13,324 nucleotides of DNA from Candidatus Latescibacterota bacterium (lineage in GTDB: Bacteria > Latescibacterota > UBA2968 > UBA8231): assembly GCA_021295675.1 (NCBI GenBank), contig JAGWBY010000067.1, forward strand, positions 25,455 through 38,778. Reading direction: 5' to 3'. The position numbers were made by a program, and so were the translations under genes. This document shows, one piece after another, positions 6,198 through 12,365 of this stretch. Each line of letters opens with the position of its first letter. Within the stretch, counting starts at the first letter, position 1. The notes beneath the pieces were generated by a model. That model had not been told where the DNA came from. It did not search any database and saw only the letters and a list, made by a program, of their open reading frames with translations.

Positions 6198-7100
6198 TCA
6201 TTCGGGCGGGGGCCAAGGATGCCCCTTTTCTGTTGCGTCGATCATTTGCTGCAACTTGCTGGCGATGAATTGGGTGTGGATGGAGATGAGTGCTTCTCCT
6301 TTTTCTGCGCTGGCAAGCAACGCGTTTTCTTGGCGGGCGCGGTCGCGCGGGTTTTCCGGGTTCGGTCCGCCCTGCGGCCAACCTTCCTTGGAAAAGGGTT
6401 CGAGATACGCCTCGACTTCAGGTGATAGATTGTGGGCGTAGTCCAAGCCAGCAGCGTCATACTCTTCCATAGTAAAAGCGCGGACCCGTTGCGGGCAGGC
6501 CGCTAACATCACGGATGTCTCGTCCTCTGAGGCGTGGTTTAGCGCCGTTTGGCGCGCTACCGTGTCCAGCTTGCCCGCTTTCAGATCTCGATAGCCCTGG
6601 AGGATGGTTTCTCGGTCTTCGTCTGTAAGCCCCATCCAGTACGAATCCTCATCGAGTGTGATACCTAGGTCTTGTCGCCACGTCGGCAGTACATCCCGCA
6701 ACAAACCGTGATTGCCGCCGTGACCGTTTACGACGAGAATCGTGCGAATGCCGTGGGTTTTCAGGCTCTCCGCGACGTCGAAGATGTATGCTCGCAGCGT
6801 TTCCTTGCGCAACGTCAGCGTTCCCTTGCGCGCCATGTGGTACGGAGAATAGCCCACCGGACAAGGCGGGGCGACCATGACTTGTGGGTAGAGTTGCAGG
6901 GCGGCCTGCTGGGAGATAAACGTGGATAGGACGATGTCCAGATCCAAGCTCAGGTGTTCGTTGTGCTGTTCGGTTGCGCCGATGGGGATGATGGCGGCTT
7001 TCAGGTTGCCGCTCTGCAGTGCTTGGCGAATTTCCTTGCGGGTGCACTCTCCTAGCATGACTCTGGAGGGATTGACGTATCGGCTTTTTGCGTTTGCCAT
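6198..7100 (-). CDS. Creatininase-family amidohydrolase
   Basis: A 300-residue metal-dependent hydrolase of the creatininase family, which opens or closes cyclic amides or cleaves amide bonds. PIGATEQHNEHLSLDLD (39-55) supplies metal ligands Glu44, His46 and Asp55 with the spacing of creatininase Glu34/His36/Asp45. VVNGHGGNHG is the second signature and HASEDETSVML the third, giving the usual di-metal site. The family also includes MftE-like peptidases and formamide hydrolases, so creatinine is not implied. ATG 7100 follows GAAGGA with good spacing; an upstream in-frame TTG at 7139 is less likely. It is the third gene of a leftward cluster, 35 bases after a HAD phosphatase, so it is probably co-transcribed although its link to lipid metabolism is unclear. 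Confidence 0.9.
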   Translation of the reverse strand: MANAKSRYVNPSRVMLGECTRKEIRQALQSGNLKAAIIPIGATEQHNEHLSLDLDIVLSTFISQQAALQLYPQVMVAPPCPVGYSPYHMARKGTLTLRKETLRAYIFDVAESLKTHGIRTILVVNGHGGNHGLLRDVLPTWRQDLGITLDEDSYWMGLTDEDRETILQGYRDLKAGKLDTVARQTALNHASEDETSVMLAACPQRVRAFTMEEYDAAGLDYAHNLSPEVEAYLEPFSKEGWPQGGPNPENPRDRARQENALLASAEKGEALISIHTQFIASKLQQMIDATEKGHPWPPPE

Positions 7101-7135
7101 AATATTCCTTCGGAATCGAGGTTCTAGATTGTCCT

Positions 7136-7774
7136 TCAAGAGAAGATACAGATCGGCCAGCCCTTTTGGCGGGCTAGACGCGCCAACTGGCGGTCTGGAT
7201 TGACTGCGACGGGATGGGCGACCGCGGCTAGCAAGAAGCGGTCGTCGAAGGCGTTTCCGTAGGCCGTGGATTCGCGCAGGTCGAATTCGTATGTGCGCGC
7301 CACTTCTTCTGACTGGCGGACCTTTTCACGCCCGGATACGCGCGGACCGTCCAAGTCGCCCGTCAAGCGTCCCTGTTCGCAGGCTAGCTTGGTGCCAACG
7401 ACGAAATCTAAGTCGAGAAGATCCTGCAAAGGTGCGATCAGGATTTCCGGTGCTCCCGACACGATGCCGAGACAATCCCCAGCGGTGCGATGGGTGGCGA
7501 TCAGACGCTGGGCCTGAGCTGGGATGTGGTGAGTCAGGTGCTGGTGACAGAAGGTTTCTGCTGTTTCCGCAAGCAGGTCCATTTCGCCGCCGCCGAAGTA
7601 AGTCTTGTTGGATTGGATGCCTCGGGTAGGGATGCGGACGACCCAAGACAGGAACGCGCGAATCGCCCTTGGGACGGTCTGCTGGCCAGTCGTCAGCGCG
7701 AAGCGGATGAACTCCCTTTCGGCGCTAGTACCGGGCAGCAGCGTCCCGTCTAGATCGAATATCGCGGCTTTCAC
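7136..7774 (-). CDS. HAD-superfamily subclass IB phosphatase
   Basis: A 212-residue hydrolase. The nucleophile motif is FDLDGTLL (Asp7, Asp9), motif II is GIVSGAP (Ser106), motif III is Lys151 in GREKV, and motif IV is AYGNAFDDRFLL. The C-terminal HPVAVNPDRQLARLARQKGW is typical of HAD-IB enzymes of the SerB/PgpC type. The start is taken as GTG 7774, directly before KAAIFDLDG and eight bases after the stop of the phosphatidyltransferase gene; longer N-termini would overlap that gene. In motif IV the usual first Asp is Asn174, while Asp178 is kept, so Mg binding may be altered. Placed after a CDP-alcohol phosphatidyltransferase, it is a plausible phosphatidylglycerophosphate phosphatase, but this rests on context. 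Confidence 0.8.
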   Translation of the reverse strand: MKAAIFDLDGTLLPGTSAEREFIRFALTTGQQTVPRAIRAFLSWVVRIPTRGIQSNKTYFGGGEMDLLAETAETFCHQHLTHHIPAQAQRLIATHRTAGDCLGIVSGAPEILIAPLQDLLDLDFVVGTKLACEQGRLTGDLDGPRVSGREKVRQSEEVARTYEFDLRESTAYGNAFDDRFLLAAVAHPVAVNPDRQLARLARQKGWPICIFS

Positions 7775-7782
7775 GGTACTGG

Positions 7783-8400
7783 TTAATCTCGGAGCAGACC
7801 GGGAAACATTTTGCGAAACAGAACGTCTTGGCTGTCCCATATTACCGGGATGCCTCGCACTAGGCACATCACCACCGTCAACCAGACGATTGCCTCTCCG
7901 ACCAGCAGCAGCAACTCCGTGGACACTCCGATTGACCAACCGTACTCGGCTTGGCCGGACTGAATCAGCAGCACTGCGCCCAGATAGACAAATACGACCG
8001 CCTTGGTAAAGCCGTAGAGCGCCCGACTGAAGCGGGAGCTCACGAGTGCCTTTGCCCAGCGGCTGCGCATCATTGTCTTACTGCCGAAGGCGGTTTGGCC
8101 CGCATCTACAAAGGCGAGCGTCCGCAGCCAGTCGATGAGGAAACTGCGGGCGACGACGATGGCCGCAGCCCAGAAGCTGGCCATGCCGATCGACGCAAAA
8201 TCTCCGGCGATGTCGAACATCGCGCCTAGATCGGATTCGATGCCGAGGCGGCGGGCAATGATGCCGTCGAGCGCGTCCATGTAAAGGGTGGCAATGGTCA
8301 GTAAGACCGCTATACCGCAGGCGATGGTGTTGACTTTGTATAGCCCAATTACCAAAAACACCAAGAAGATTCGGATCAATGTCACGAGATTCGCTTGCAT
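7783..8400 (-). CDS. CDP-alcohol phosphatidyltransferase family membrane enzyme
   Basis: A 205-residue integral membrane enzyme that would condense a CDP-activated lipid with an alcohol phosphate or polyol. It shows the complete family signature D-x2-DG-x2-AR-x8-G-x3-D-x3-D: MDALDGIIARRLGIESDLG, with Asp42, Asp45, Asp63 and Asp67 (counting from ATG 8400) as metal and catalytic residues. Around it are hydrophobic helices: NLVTLIRIFLVFLVIGL at the N-terminus, AAAIVVARSFLI, FVYLGAVLLIQ and LLLLVGEAIVWLTVVMCLV. ATG 8400 follows GGGAGG by five bases; the GTG two codons earlier lies in that site. It is first in a three-gene leftward operon with a HAD-IB phosphatase. A phosphatidylglycerophosphate synthase (PgsA-like) role is the natural guess; other head groups are possible. 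Confidence 0.85.
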   Translation of the reverse strand: MQANLVTLIRIFLVFLVIGLYKVNTIACGIAVLLTIATLYMDALDGIIARRLGIESDLGAMFDIAGDFASIGMASFWAAAIVVARSFLIDWLRTLAFVDAGQTAFGSKTMMRSRWAKALVSSRFSRALYGFTKAVVFVYLGAVLLIQSGQAEYGWSIGVSTELLLLVGEAIVWLTVVMCLVRGIPVIWDSQDVLFRKMFPGLLRD

Positions 8401-8448
8401 GTTCACCTCCCTCGAAATGCAAGAATATCGACTAGCGATAGGATCTTG

Positions 8449-8632
8449 TTATTATAGACGTTACGTAGATGTTACGCATCGTCTTGCCAGTATGCTAGCA
8501 TTGGCAGGTATAGAGATGCTTCGACTCCGCTTTGCTCCGCTCAGCATGACATGGGTGGCAAGACATCAGTACCTGTCATGCTGAGCGAAGCAAAGCATCT
8601 CATACCTAGGGGCCGTACGTAACGTATAATAT
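8449..8632. repeat. MITE-like or dual-promoter element with short terminal inverted repeats
   Basis: The left end (8450-8467) reads TATTATAGACGTTACGTA and the right end (8616-8631), read on the minus strand, TATTATACGTTACGTA. They are inverted repeats differing by a two-base insertion. The enclosed 180 bases hold an imperfect palindrome (8485-8506, core ATGCTAGCAT flanked by TGCCA and TGGCA) and a long hairpin (8514-8600). Each end also contains a perfect TATAAT pointing outward, toward the phosphatidyltransferase gene (8456-8451, minus) and the GNAT gene (8625-8630, plus). No clear target-site duplication is seen. It is either a small non-autonomous element supplying outward promoters or a symmetric divergent promoter region. 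Confidence 0.5.
8514..8600. repeat. Intergenic inverted repeat (TGTCATGCTGAGCG-type hairpin)
   Basis: The right arm (8574-8600) begins TGTCATGCTGAGCG and ends AGCATCT. The left arm (8514-8551) is its complement with an 11-base insertion near its outer end. About 22 bases of loop separate the arms. Repeats of this style, with a GTCAT..TGAGCGAAGC core, are familiar in intergenic regions of many bacteria. It lies between divergent genes, so it cannot be a simple terminator for either. Confidence 0.75.
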
Positions 8633-8655
8633 GGGACAAAAAGCAGCGGGTGCCG

Positions 8656-9228
8656 ATGAAAAACTACAGTGTCAGAATGATTCGCGAGCACATGGAAGAC
8701 ATTCCGCAATTCCCGATCCCCAAAGGGTTTGCCATGCGGAATTACCGTCCGCATGAAGGGGCTATCTGGACGCGGATTCAGCGAGCGGCAGAACTGCACT
8801 TCGACATTGACGACCAGCTTTTTGCGCGCGAATTCAACCGCGATTTTGGGGCGCTGGAGGAGCGAAGTTTTTACCTGACCACCGACGCCGGCGAAGAGAT
8901 CGGGACCATCACGGCGTGGTGGCAGCCCGATTTAGACGGCCAAGATTGGGGCCAGATTCACTGGGTTGCGATTCACCCGGACTATCAGGGGCGCGGGCTT
9001 GCCAAGCCGATGATGTCCGTGGCGATGGCGTACCTCAAGCGATTCCACGAGCGCAGTTTTCTCGGCACCTCAAGCGGGCGGATTCCCGCCATCAAAGTGT
9101 ATCTCGATTTCGGATTTTACCCAGACCTGGGCGGAAGTCGCGTCCGTTTTGGAACATCCGGTTTTAAGGGCCTGCGGTTTTTAGCAAGGCGAGCGTCCGC
9201 AGTCCAGACGCTGATCGTGCCAATGTGA
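8656..9228 (+). CDS. GNAT-family N-acetyltransferase
   Basis: A 190-residue single GNAT domain that would transfer acetyl from acetyl-CoA to an unknown acceptor. The acetyl-CoA loop is in IHWVAIHPDYQGRGLAKPMM (V.P.YQGRG.A), followed by a helix. The later LGTSSGRIPAIKVYLDFGFY is the usual T..... AI.lY...GF motif. The N-terminal IPKGFAMRNYRPHEGAIWTRI resembles the entry of mycothiol-synthase-like GNATs. I choose ATG 8656; GTG 8650 is two codons upstream and the ribosome binding site is weak (GCGGGTG). A TATAAT at 8625-8630 would give a short leader of about 19 bases. It is a single gene converging on the flavoprotein gene with 14 bases between stops. No substrate can be given. Confidence 0.85.
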   Translation: MKNYSVRMIREHMEDIPQFPIPKGFAMRNYRPHEGAIWTRIQRAAELHFDIDDQLFAREFNRDFGALEERSFYLTTDAGEEIGTITAWWQPDLDGQDWGQIHWVAIHPDYQGRGLAKPMMSVAMAYLKRFHERSFLGTSSGRIPAIKVYLDFGFYPDLGGSRVRFGTSGFKGLRFLARRASAVQTLIVPM

Positions 9229-9242
9229 AACCGTCGGCCCCA

Positions 9243-10823
9243 TCAATCCAACCCTAAGTCCGCGGCGATCACCTGCCACGCGTTGTAACCCGGCAGCCCG
9301 GTGATGTTCCCCGACGGGTGGCAGCATGCACCGCACAGGTATAGCCCCGTCAGATAGCCCCGGTAGTGGCCAGCGCCTGGGAAGGGCCGGTTGTAGCCGA
9401 CCTGACCGTGGCCGAGTGAACCTACTAGTAGGTCGCCGTCGCGCATGTTCGGCAGCCGCTTGGGGATGTGGTGGACCGGGCGGATCAGGTACTGGCGCAC
9501 GACATCCCGCAGGTTCGGTGCGTAATCGGCCCAGGCGTCGAGCATGCGGTGGCCGTGGGCTGTGGCCTCTGCGTCCCAGTTATCGGCGCGGCCGCGCAGG
9601 CGGAAGGGTACCTTCTCCCACATGAAGGCGGTATGGGCATTGCCGGGTGCCTGAGCGGCGTCGAAGCGGCTGGGACAGGACCCCCACATCACCGTCGGCG
9701 GCAACTGGCCCTGCTCGTGCGCCCGTACTATGTCGTCGAAGTCGGTCACCGACTGTAGGCCGAGGAGGACCATGAAGGCGTCGTCCAGCTCGGGGTTGGC
9801 CTCGGCCGCTGAGTAGAGCGGGGCTTCGTCGAGGTTGAGGTAGAGGCCGAACAGGGGTGCTAGCAGGTTGTAGCGGAACGCGGCGGCTTGGTCGCGCCAG
9901 GAAGCTGGCAAGTGCGCGGGGTCAATTAGGTCGAGGAAGGTCTGTTGCGGGTTGAGGCCCGAGGCGATGAAGTGGCGGGCGTCGATCCGCTCTCCCTCGG
10001 CCGTGACGACTCCGGCGGCTCGTCCCGGCTCGCCGGCGATAGGATGCACCGCGATTCGCGTCAGTTCGACGTCGGTGCGGACCTCGCCTCCGGCTTCGGT
10101 GATGGCGGAGACGAGAGCTTCGGCCAGCCGGGCCGAGCCGCCGCCGCACATTTGCGCCTTGCCGCGGGCGGCCAACAGGGCTGGGATGTGGTGCCCGAAT
10201 CCGGGAGCGCGGGGGTCAACTTCGCGTAGGCCGTTGAAGAACAGGAGGCCGGCCTGCACTGCTGGGTTCTCGAATTCGCGCAGCACGAACTCACGTGGCG
10301 AGTAGGCGCTCGTTTCTAGTAGCAGGCGGCCCTCGGCTGTGGCTGCCAAGCGGCGTCGGCGCTCTGGGGGTGACAGCGGGGGTGACGCCGCCTCGGGCTC
10401 CAGAATTTGCGTCACGATTGGTAGGAATGCTTCGCGCCAGCGGCGCAAGGTATCGGCGTCCCGGCGGCTGAACTGAGCGAAGGAGTCGGCGGTGCGCTCG
10501 AAATCCGTCCACCAAGTTAGAGAGCGCCCGTCCGGGAGTAGCATGGCCACGTTTAGATCGGGTTCGAGGTAGCGGGCACCGTGCCGCTCGAGTTCGAGTT
10601 CGGCGTACCACGGCATCCGGGTTACACCTCGGTGGTAGAACGAGTGGGTGTTGTGCAGGAAGCTGGAGCCGATCGGCCACTCTTCGGTGCGCAGTCCGCC
10701 GCCGGGCACGGCGTTCCGCTCTAGGCTGACGACGCGTAGGCCGGCCCGGCACAGATAGGCCTGTAGAATCAGGCTGTTGTGGCCGGTTCCGAGGATGATG
10801 CCGTCGTACGTGGAGTCCGCCAT
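9243..10823 (-). CDS. FAD-dependent oxidoreductase, phytoene-dehydrogenase/PYROXD2-like
   Basis: A 526-residue flavoprotein of the CrtI-like family (COG1233 type). The N-terminal Rossmann motif is DGIILGTGHNSL (Gly12, Gly14), with Glu35 in SLERNAVPGGG for the FAD ribose. The C-terminal cofactor segment GLYLCGACCHPSGNITGLPG is the form seen in PYROXD2-like proteins, followed by YNAWQVIAADLG. The canonical GHNGL is GHNSL here. The middle part is the divergent substrate domain. ATG 10823 begins MADSTYDGIILG; longer starts would overlap the divergent antitoxin gene and add implausible sequence. The ribosome binding site is poor. No carotenoid or isoprenoid genes are nearby, so a carotenoid substrate should not be assumed. 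Confidence 0.85.
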   Translation of the reverse strand: MADSTYDGIILGTGHNSLILQAYLCRAGLRVVSLERNAVPGGGLRTEEWPIGSSFLHNTHSFYHRGVTRMPWYAELELERHGARYLEPDLNVAMLLPDGRSLTWWTDFERTADSFAQFSRRDADTLRRWREAFLPIVTQILEPEAASPPLSPPERRRRLAATAEGRLLLETSAYSPREFVLREFENPAVQAGLLFFNGLREVDPRAPGFGHHIPALLAARGKAQMCGGGSARLAEALVSAITEAGGEVRTDVELTRIAVHPIAGEPGRAAGVVTAEGERIDARHFIASGLNPQQTFLDLIDPAHLPASWRDQAAAFRYNLLAPLFGLYLNLDEAPLYSAAEANPELDDAFMVLLGLQSVTDFDDIVRAHEQGQLPPTVMWGSCPSRFDAAQAPGNAHTAFMWEKVPFRLRGRADNWDAEATAHGHRMLDAWADYAPNLRDVVRQYLIRPVHHIPKRLPNMRDGDLLVGSLGHGQVGYNRPFPGAGHYRGYLTGLYLCGACCHPSGNITGLPGYNAWQVIAADLGLD

Positions 10824-10860
10824 GACGAGCAATCTAACGTCCGGTAATTTAAAAGGGCAA

Positions 10861-10897
10861 TTGCCATGTTTATGGGATATATAATATGCTTTTATGT
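10861..10897 (+). promoter_or_regulatory. Promoter of vapB-like gene, possibly leaderless
   Basis: TTGCCA (10861-10866) is followed after 18 bases by TATGCT (10885-10890); a perfect TATAAT overlaps at 10880-10885 but lies only 13 bases from TTGCCA. Either -10 puts the RNA start within about six bases of ATG 10898, and no Shine-Dalgarno sequence is visible, so the message may be leaderless. Confidence 0.45.
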
Positions 10898-11125
10898 ATG
10901 AGAACGACGATTCAGTTGGATGACCAGTTGCTATTAGAGGCCAAAAAGCACGCTGCGCAGACAGGCCGCACACTTAAGGCGGTGATTGAGGATGCGTTGC
11001 GCGAAGCCTTGGCGCGCACGGAGGCTGCTCGGCCGCAGACCCGCGTTCCTTTGAAGACCTTCAAAGGGCGAGGTGTGCAGCCCGGCGTCGATTTGGAGAT
11101 ACTTCGTCTCTCCTCGACTCGATAG
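10898..11125 (+). CDS. vapB: VapB-like antitoxin with frameshifted C-terminus
   Basis: The N-terminal MRTTIQLDDQLLLEAKKHAA and TGRTLKAVIEDALREAL form a ribbon-helix-helix-like DNA-binding domain typical of VapB antitoxins that repress their own operon. The C-terminal toxin-binding tail should read ...GVQPGVDL followed by D-T-S-S-L-L-D, and this does occur in another frame (11098-11148, DTSSLLDSIERDGGTA). A one-base loss near 11096-11098 therefore replaces the tail with EILRLSSTR. If repaired, the gene would end at 11148 and overlap the vapC start by 17 bases, as expected. ATG 10898 is preferred over ATG 10886. The domain is recognisable, but function as an antitoxin is doubtful. Confidence 0.7.
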   Translation: MRTTIQLDDQLLLEAKKHAAQTGRTLKAVIEDALREALARTEAARPQTRVPLKTFKGRGVQPGVDLEILRLSSTR

Positions 11126-11131
11126 AGCGGG

Positions 11132-11314
11132 ATGGTGGTACTGCTTGACGTCAATGTCCTGCTTGACGCCCATCGCGAGGAAATCCCCGACCACTTAGCT
11201 TACCGGGATTGGCTGGAAGAATTGATTCACAATGGATCGGCTCACCTTGTTGCTACTTTGGACCGCGCTGGCGGGTGCTTGCATCCCCATTGGAGCGCTG
11301 CTGGCCCGCATTGA
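11132..11314 (+). pseudogene. vapC: Truncated VapC-like PIN-domain toxin
   Basis: The frame begins MVVLLDVNVLLDAHREEIPD and continues HLAYRDWLEELI, exactly the N-terminus of a VapC PIN-domain ribonuclease (first catalytic Asp in LLDVNVLL). From about 11230 the homology ends: the frame runs on as VATLDRAGGCLHPHW, which is the second gene (ZIP transporter, another frame) read out of phase, and stops at 11314. The remaining PIN acidic residues, needed for metal binding, are absent, so the toxin is inactive. It looks like the result of a deletion that fused the start of vapC to the upstream edge of the transporter gene. Confidence 0.75.
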
Positions 11315-11939
11315 GCACATCCGCTCGCGGTGGCTTGAAGAGGAACTGCGCCACTTTGTAATCGCGTTTGGCGGCGGCATCCTCGTCGGTGCGGTGGCGC
11401 TGGTGCTGGTTCCGAAGGGCATTGAGCGAGTGCCGCATCCGCTCGCCGCGATAGCAGTGTTGATCGCTGGCGGCATCGCGTTTATGGCTTTTGATCGGTA
11501 TCAGGCACAACGACAGAAGTCGGCACCGCAGTTTAGCGCCATGGCGGCAGATTTCATTCCGGAATCGATTGCCCTTGGGGGCATGTTCGCTGGCAACGAG
11601 AAAGGCACTGTTTTGTTGGCAGTGCTCATTGGCCTGCAGAATCTGCCCGAAGGGTTCAATGCGTGGCGCGAGGTGGCGGGCCACGGACGCGACGGACGTG
11701 CGCTGGTCTGGATGATTCTGCTCGGACTAGTCGGCCCTGTCTGCGGGCTCATTGGCTGGTTCTGGCTCGCCGATTACCACGCGATACTTGGCGCTATCAT
11801 GCTGTTCGCCGCTGGCGGCATCCTCTATCTCACATTCGAGGACATCGCTCCTCAAGCTCGCCTTGAACGCCACTGGGCACCGCCCATCGGTGCTGTGTGC
11901 GGCTTTGCGCTGGCCTTGCTGGGCGACATGCTGTTTTGA
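11232..11939 (+). CDS. ZIP-family divalent metal transporter
   Basis: A 235-residue membrane protein with eight predicted helices (about 4-26, 41-60, 69-88, 103-120, 126-147, 157-180, 184-204, 214-234) and a short cytosolic loop (QAQRQKSAPQ) without the His-rich stretch of eukaryotic ZIPs. It would import Zn, Fe or a similar ion. The helix 4 motif is DFIPES (107-112), the helix 5 motif QNLPEG (136-141), and helix 7 carries FEDIAP (202-207). Compared with the BbZIP metal site, the helix 4 His is replaced by Asp107, while Pro-Glu in both motifs and Gln136 remain. The ATG at 11232 lies inside the decayed vapC frame, with GGAAGAA a little far upstream as the only ribosome binding site. No metal regulator is adjacent. 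Confidence 0.85.
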   Translation: MDRLTLLLLWTALAGACIPIGALLARIEHIRSRWLEEELRHFVIAFGGGILVGAVALVLVPKGIERVPHPLAAIAVLIAGGIAFMAFDRYQAQRQKSAPQFSAMAADFIPESIALGGMFAGNEKGTVLLAVLIGLQNLPEGFNAWREVAGHGRDGRALVWMILLGLVGPVCGLIGWFWLADYHAILGAIMLFAAGGILYLTFEDIAPQARLERHWAPPIGAVCGFALALLGDMLF

Positions 11940-11965
11940 AGCGCCGGAAGCCGATGCAGTCTCCC

Positions 11966-11997
11966 TTGACTACAGTATCATTAGTGATATTGTTGTA
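11966..11997 (+). promoter_or_regulatory. hicB-like promoter with overlapping inverted repeat
   Basis: TTGACT (11966-11971) and TATTGT (11988-11993) are 16 bases apart. Between and across them lies an inverted repeat TATCA-TTAG-TGATA (11976-11989), flanked by TACA and TGTA. A palindrome within the promoter core is the expected site for autorepression by the HicB C-terminal DNA-binding domain encoded just downstream. Confidence 0.55.
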
Positions 11998-12019
11998 ATG
12001 AGAAACTGGAGGGCGCGAA

Positions 12020-12346
12020 ATGAGCGACCATTACACGTACCGCATCACGTGGTCGGCTGAAGATAACGAACATGTGGGTCTATGCGCTGAATTCCCATCG
12101 CTGAGTTGGCTGGCACCTACGCCTGCCGCGGCGTTGTCCGGCATCCAGCGCCTTGTGCGCGAGTGTCTCGCAGATATGCACACCACCGGAGAAGCCGTGC
12201 CGGAGCCAATAGCGGACCGTAGCTATAGTGGGAAGTTCATGGTGCGCTTGCCGCCAGAATCGCACCGCGCCCTCGCCATCCAAGCGGCGGAGCAAGGGGT
12301 GAGTTTGAATCGACTTGTGAGTGCGCGGCTTGCAAATGCCACCTGA
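12020..12346 (+). CDS. hicB: Orphan HicB-family antitoxin
   Basis: A 108-residue protein with an N-terminal HicB-like half (YRITWSAEDNEHVGLCAEFPSLSWLAPTPAAAL..I..LV) and a C-terminal ribbon-helix-helix-type domain (YSGKFMVRLPPESHRALAIQ, then AAEQGVSLNRLVSARLA). This two-domain layout is that of HicB antitoxins that both neutralise HicA and bind the operon promoter. ATG 12020 follows GGAGGG with six bases. No hicA-like gene exists on either side: upstream is the ZIP gene and downstream a convergent gene ends 20 bases away. It may act on a toxin elsewhere or simply as a small repressor. The family is clear, the function is not. Confidence 0.8.
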   Translation: MSDHYTYRITWSAEDNEHVGLCAEFPSLSWLAPTPAAALSGIQRLVRECLADMHTTGEAVPEPIADRSYSGKFMVRLPPESHRALAIQAAEQGVSLNRLVSARLANAT

Positions 12347-12365
12347 TTGCGACCAATCATTGAGC

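Noticed and set aside
7775..7939. Longer N-terminus for the HAD phosphatase
   Set aside because: It would run through the end of the phosphatidyltransferase gene; the GTG just before the DLDGT motif gives a normal HAD-IB length.
8514..8600. Hairpin as a rho-independent terminator
   Set aside because: It lies upstream of both flanking genes, has a 22-base loop and no following T run.
10824..10973. Longer N-terminus for the FAD oxidoreductase, back to 10973
   Set aside because: The extra 50 residues precede a normal Rossmann start, overlap the divergent antitoxin gene and resemble nothing in the family.
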